This document shows, in pieces, positions 60,585-64,000 of a stretch of 64,000 nucleotides of DNA. The stretch's first letter is position 1. Every line of letters begins with the position of its first letter. The notes below the pieces were generated by a model. That model was not told the origin of the DNA and made no database searches. It saw nothing but the letters and a program-made list of their open reading frames with translations. Origin of the DNA: Streptomyces indicus (GTDB taxonomy: Bacteria; Actinomycetota; Actinomycetes; Streptomycetales; Streptomycetaceae); assembly GCF_900100315.1 (NCBI RefSeq), contig NZ_FNFF01000001.1:1178001-1242000 (forward strand), in the 5' to 3' direction. The translations under genes and the position numbers were made by a program.

Positions 60585-63391
60585 GCCGACCTCCTCAGCG
60601 ACACCAGGTCGGCCAGGTCGCGGTCCGTGAGTTCGGTCAGGGCGGACTCTCCGGAGCCCAGGATCGCCTCGGCCAACTCCCGCTTCGCGGCGAGCATGTC
60701 GGCGATACGGTCCTCCACCGTGCCCTCGGTGATCAGGCGGTGCACCTGGACGGGCTGGGTCTGGCCGATGCGGTACGCGCGGTCGGTGGCCTGCTCCTCC
60801 ACCGCCGGGTTCCACCAGCGGTCGAAGTGGATGACATGGCCGGCCCGGGTGAGGTTGAGCCCCGTGCCCGCCGCCTTCAGGGACAGGACCAGCACCGGGG
60901 TCGCGCCTGCCTGGAAGCGGTCGACGAGCTTCTCGCGCTCCGCGACCGGGGTGCCGCCGTGCAGGATCTCGACCGGTACGGCGCGGGTGGCGAGGTGTGC
61001 GGCGATGAGCCGGGCCATCCCCACGTACTGCGTGAAGACGAGGACCGAACCGTCCTCCGCGAGGATCGTGTCCACCAGCTCGTCGAGCAGGGCGAGTTTG
61101 CCCGAGCGCCCCTCGAGCCGCACCCCGCCGAGCTCCGTGCCGCCGCCCTCCTTGAGGTACTGCGCCGGGTGGTTGCAGATCTGTTTGAGGGCGCCGAGGA
61201 GTTTGAGGACGAGGCCGCGCCGGGCGATGCCCTCCGCTGCCTCGATCGCCGCCATGGACTCGCGGACAACCGCCTCGTAGAGCCCGGCCTGCTCGCGCGT
61301 GAGGGGCACGGGGTGGTCGGTCTCGGTCTTCGGGGGCAGCTCGGGCACGATGCCGGGGTCGGACTTCTTGCGGCGCAGCAGGAAGGGCCGCACCAGGCGC
61401 GCCAACCGCTCGGCGGCGTCCGGGTGTTCGCCTCCCTCGACCGCGCGCGCGTGCCGCGAACGGAACGCCTTGAGCGGTCCGAGCAGCCCGGGCGTCGTCC
61501 AGTCGAGAAGGGCCCAGAGCTCCGAGAGATTGTTCTCCACCGGTGTGCCGGTGAGGGCCACGCGGGCGGGTGCGGGGATGGTGCGCAGCGCCTTGGCGGT
61601 GGCCGACACCGGGTTCTTCACGTGCTGCGCCTCGTCGGCCACGACCATGCCCCAGGCCTGCTGGGCGAGGCGGGGCGCCGCGCTGCGCATCGTGCCGTAG
61701 GTGGTGAGGACGAAGCCGCCTTCGAGGTCGTCGAGGGTGCGGCCCGTGCCGTGGTAGCGGCGCACGGGGACGCCCGGGGCGAACTTCTCGATCTCGCGCT
61801 GCCAGTTGCCGAGCAGCGAGGCCGGGCACACGACGAGGGTGGGCTCGCTGCGGGCGCGCTTGAGATGCAGGGCGATGACGGTGATGGTCTTGCCCAGGCC
61901 CATGTCGTCGGCGAGGCAGCCGCCGAGGCCGAGCGAGGTCATCTGGTCGAGCCAGGTCAGGCCGCGCAGCTGGTAGTCGCGCAGGGTGGCCCGCAGGCCC
62001 GGCGGCGGTTCGGCCGGGGCCAGGGCGGTGGTCAGGCGGGTGCGCAGGGCGGCGAGCGCGCCGACGGGCACGGCCTCGACCTGCTCGCCGTCGACCTCGG
62101 CCTCGCCGGTGAGCGCCACCGACAGGGCGTCCACCGGGTCGAGCAGGCCCAGCTCCCGTTTGCGTGCCTTGCGGACGAGCGCGGGGTCGACCAGGACCCA
62201 GCAGTCGCGCAGCCGGACGACCGGCCGATGGGACTCCGCGAGCAGGTCCATCTCGGCCTCGCTGAGCGGCTCGCCGCCGAGCGCCAGCTGCCAGCGGAAT
62301 TCGAGGAGTTGGTCCGCCTCGAAGAAGCCGGTGCCGTCCGTGGCCGAGCCCGGTGCCGGGCGGACGATCGCAGCGGCGGACAGGTCCTGCGCGAGGTCGC
62401 GCGGCCAGTGCACGCCCACCCCGGCGGCGGTCAGCCGGGCGGCGGCGGTGCCGAGCAGCTCGTACAACTCCTCCTCGGTGAGGGCCAGTACGTCGGGGGT
62501 GTCCCGCTCCGTGAGGCGCTCCAGCGGGGGCCAGACGCGGGCGGCGCGGCGCAGCGCGAGGGCCGCGTCCACCCGGGCGCGCGGCCCGAACACCGCGTCG
62601 CCCTCGCCCGCCCACAGCGCCGCCGCGTCGATCACGAGGGTGGGGTCGGCGAGGCTGTGCACCTGGACGATCGCAGCGGCGCCCGGGGCCTGCTCGTCCT
62701 CGCTGCGGTCGAAGAGGTGGTAGCCGCTGAGGTCGAGGCGGAACGAGATGCGCACCCCGGTGTCCATGCCGGCTGCCGCTTCCGCCGCCCAGTCTCTCGC
62801 CTCGGGCAGCCGCTGCGGGGCACGGGCGGCGAAGGGCGCGCCCACCGCATGGCCGGCCGCGGGGGTGCGGGGCAGGGTGTCGGCGACGGCGTCGAGGAAG
62901 GCCCGCATCAAGGCTTCGGGAGCCGGGAGCTGGAGCGGTTTGCTGCCGGGCAGCGGGCTCGCGTGGCCCTCGTACGGCAGGGCGGCGGCGACCGCGCGCA
63001 GGTGGCGGATGTCCTCCGCTTCGAGCGGTCCGGCCCGCCAGGCGTCGAGGTCGTCGCCGGTGAGTCCGGGCAGCAGCCGGCCGCGGGCCACCAGGTGCAG
63101 GGCGAAGTGGGCGGCAGCGCCCCAGGCGGCGGCAGCGGGGTGGGCCCGCGGTGCGGTGCGGGCGTGCAGCAGGGCCGGGAGTGCCTGCTCCAGGTCGAGT
63201 GCGAGGGCGGGCACCTGGACCGTGCGGATTACGGCACCCCTTCTCCGTACGACCGCGAGATCCGTCGGCTGCGGTGCGAGGCCGGCGGGCAGCGGCGCGT
63301 CCTCGGGTGACCAGAAGGCCATACGTCCGTCGCGGGGCAGCGGTGCGGGCAGGAAGACGGGGGCGAGGCGCGCGAGCGCGTCGGCGGGCAT
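60581..63391 (-). CDS. SNF2-family (DEAD/DEAH-like) helicase
   Basis: The 936-residue product has an N-terminal region of about 470 residues with no motif I can name, followed by a SNF2 ATPase. Motif I is DDMGLGKT, motif II VADEAQ (DEAQ box), motif III ALTGTPVENN, motif V SLKAAGTGLNLT and motif VI QATDRAYRIGQ. It should translocate on DNA or remodel protein-DNA complexes. ATG 63391 is preferred, with GAGGAGG about 13 nt upstream; an in-frame ATG at 63430 would add 13 residues. It is coupled to the SWIM gene downstream. Confidence 0.93.
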   Translation of the reverse strand: MPADALARLAPVFLPAPLPRDGRMAFWSPEDAPLPAGLAPQPTDLAVVRRRGAVIRTVQVPALALDLEQALPALLHARTAPRAHPAAAAWGAAAHFALHLVARGRLLPGLTGDDLDAWRAGPLEAEDIRHLRAVAAALPYEGHASPLPGSKPLQLPAPEALMRAFLDAVADTLPRTPAAGHAVGAPFAARAPQRLPEARDWAAEAAAGMDTGVRISFRLDLSGYHLFDRSEDEQAPGAAAIVQVHSLADPTLVIDAAALWAGEGDAVFGPRARVDAALALRRAARVWPPLERLTERDTPDVLALTEEELYELLGTAAARLTAAGVGVHWPRDLAQDLSAAAIVRPAPGSATDGTGFFEADQLLEFRWQLALGGEPLSEAEMDLLAESHRPVVRLRDCWVLVDPALVRKARKRELGLLDPVDALSVALTGEAEVDGEQVEAVPVGALAALRTRLTTALAPAEPPPGLRATLRDYQLRGLTWLDQMTSLGLGGCLADDMGLGKTITVIALHLKRARSEPTLVVCPASLLGNWQREIEKFAPGVPVRRYHGTGRTLDDLEGGFVLTTYGTMRSAAPRLAQQAWGMVVADEAQHVKNPVSATAKALRTIPAPARVALTGTPVENNLSELWALLDWTTPGLLGPLKAFRSRHARAVEGGEHPDAAERLARLVRPFLLRRKKSDPGIVPELPPKTETDHPVPLTREQAGLYEAVVRESMAAIEAAEGIARRGLVLKLLGALKQICNHPAQYLKEGGGTELGGVRLEGRSGKLALLDELVDTILAEDGSVLVFTQYVGMARLIAAHLATRAVPVEILHGGTPVAEREKLVDRFQAGATPVLVLSLKAAGTGLNLTRAGHVIHFDRWWNPAVEEQATDRAYRIGQTQPVQVHRLITEGTVEDRIADMLAAKRELAEAILGSGESALTELTDRDLADLVSLRRSA

Positions 63392-63614
63392 GATCGCGGC
63401 GCACCTCCTCGTCTGGTCCGCGGGCCGCACGACCTGGTCCGGTCATGTGCCGACGACTTTACGGACCGGCACTGACAATCGACGGTCCGCGCAGGTCAGC
63501 GCCGTGTCCGCAAGCCGTGGCGCCGGAGGCCGCCCCCTCTGACGAGTCGTCCGTGCAGCAGGACGGTGGGCATGCGGTCTACGGTCCGGTGGGCCGGTGG
63601 GCCGGTGGACTGGT

Positions 63615-64000
63615 CTACGGGGTCGCGGTCGACACCACGTACACCCGGGGCCGCTCGGGGTCCGCGCTGTCGACCACGACGTCCTGCGTCGGGCGCGGGT
63701 CCTTCTGCTTGTGGGTCAGGCCCGACCACTGGCCGGGGGCGCTGAAGTCCCAGCCCGCCACACCCTGGTCGCGCTCACTGATCGTGATCTCGCCCGCCTC
63801 CAGGTCGGAGGGCTTGCGGTCCAGCTTCGCGAGGAAACGCTTCAGCCCGTACGGCGTCGTCTCGAACTGCACGTAGAGCCGGCTCGTGCGCCAGTTGTTC
63901 GTCTCGTAGTACGCCGTCTTGGCGGCGTCCCACGGCAGCCACACCTCGTAGATCCGCCGCTGCAGACGCGTCGGCCAGCCCTCGGTGAGGCCGGTCGCCG
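63615..64000 (-). CDS. Hypothetical protein, N-terminus beyond the window
   Basis: The frame is open to the window edge, so only the last 128 residues are seen. They read EGWPTRLQRRIYEVWLPWDA, then AYYETNNWRTSRLYVQFETT, LAKLDRKPSDLEAGEITISE and a final VYVVSTATP. The mix of aromatic residues and beta-strand pattern suggests an exported or membrane-facing domain, but I recognise no family. A GTG at 63944 could be a start, yet upstream codons look coding (TEGWPTRLQRRIYE), so the gene probably continues past 64000. Confidence 0.72.
   Translation of the reverse strand, partial: ATGLTEGWPTRLQRRIYEVWLPWDAAKTAYYETNNWRTSRLYVQFETTPYGLKRFLAKLDRKPSDLEAGEITISERDQGVAGWDFSAPGQWSGLTHKQKDPRPTQDVVVDSADPERPRVYVVSTATP

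Noticed and set aside
61641..61658. DEAQ instead of DEAH in the helicase as an anomaly
   Set aside because: SNF2-family motif II varies (DEAH/DEAQ), so this is ordinary.
59549..63310. A 1253-codon plus-strand open frame
   Set aside because: It is antisense to the SWIM and SNF2 genes, whose minus-strand frames carry clear motifs; no plus-strand family motif is present.
60585..63446. N-terminal extension of the SWIM frame up to 63446
   Set aside because: This part overlaps the SNF2 gene in another frame and is Arg/Pro/Gly-rich; the SWIM protein starts at 60584 with an ATGA overlap.

Overview
The window is chromosomal DNA of a Streptomyces-type actinomycete. It is uniformly GC-rich, many genes start with GTG, genes in operons overlap by 4 nt (ATGA/GTGA), and the gene content is typical of the genus: gluABCD, a GH75 chitosanase, an F420-type PPOX enzyme, a SNF2/SWIM gene pair and an OtrA-like ribosomal protection protein. 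I see no rRNA, tRNA, CRISPR array, transposase or prophage. The mix of secreted hydrolases, stress proteins and single regulators suits an accessory or chromosome-arm region, but this is inference.

Layout. 0-10 kb: a hypothetical repeat protein, MmcQ/YjbR and PPOX proteins, two overlapping secreted alginate-lyase-like paralogues, an HxlR regulator divergent from an NAD(P)-binding protein, an XRE-Nudix pair divergent from a methionine aminopeptidase paralogue, a secreted chitosanase and a membrane-anchored protein. 9.5-19 kb: a lipoprotein L,D-transpeptidase, a secreted CocE/NonD-type hydrolase, gluABCD (glutamate uptake), a secreted SGNH hydrolase and exonuclease III. 19-25 kb: an MBL-fold protein, a fused PcaD-PcaC protein, an unknown secreted acidic protein, a HAD phosphatase/mutase divergent from a YghA-like SDR across a 26-bp tandem repeat, and DUF72.

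25-42 kb is dense in redox, metal and stress genes: FdhF/YdeP molybdoprotein, SRPBCC, a ferritin-like/hemerythrin/DUF2243/CtaG operon, DUF4383, isochorismatase, FUSC, an FAD-Rieske fusion, CDGSH, a methyltransferase, an HO-like diiron protein, an SDR, a phytoene-desaturase-like flavoprotein and a zinc alcohol dehydrogenase. Three sites around 28-31 kb match the SigB-type consensus GNNT-N14..16-GGGTAC, so part of this region is probably a general-stress regulon. 42-55.5 kb is a carbohydrate-use locus on the minus strand: Tat lipoprotein binding protein, two permeases, two ATPases, LacI regulator, FAD oxidoreductase, cytoplasmic GH3 beta-glycosidase and a secreted beta-helix protein, with a perfect 16-bp palindrome upstream. 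55.5-64 kb: a TetM/OtrA-like GTPase gene with a leader ORF, then a SWIM protein and SNF2 helicase, and a gene cut by the window edge.

Points most worth a second look: a PcaD domain whose nucleophile Ser is Ala; a methionine aminopeptidase that lacks one metal-binding Asp and faces an XRE regulator across two matching 21-bp operators; the SigB-like promoters around a multi-metalloprotein operon; the leader ORF and AT-rich promoter of the ribosomal protection gene; and octapeptide repeats in the SWIM protein.
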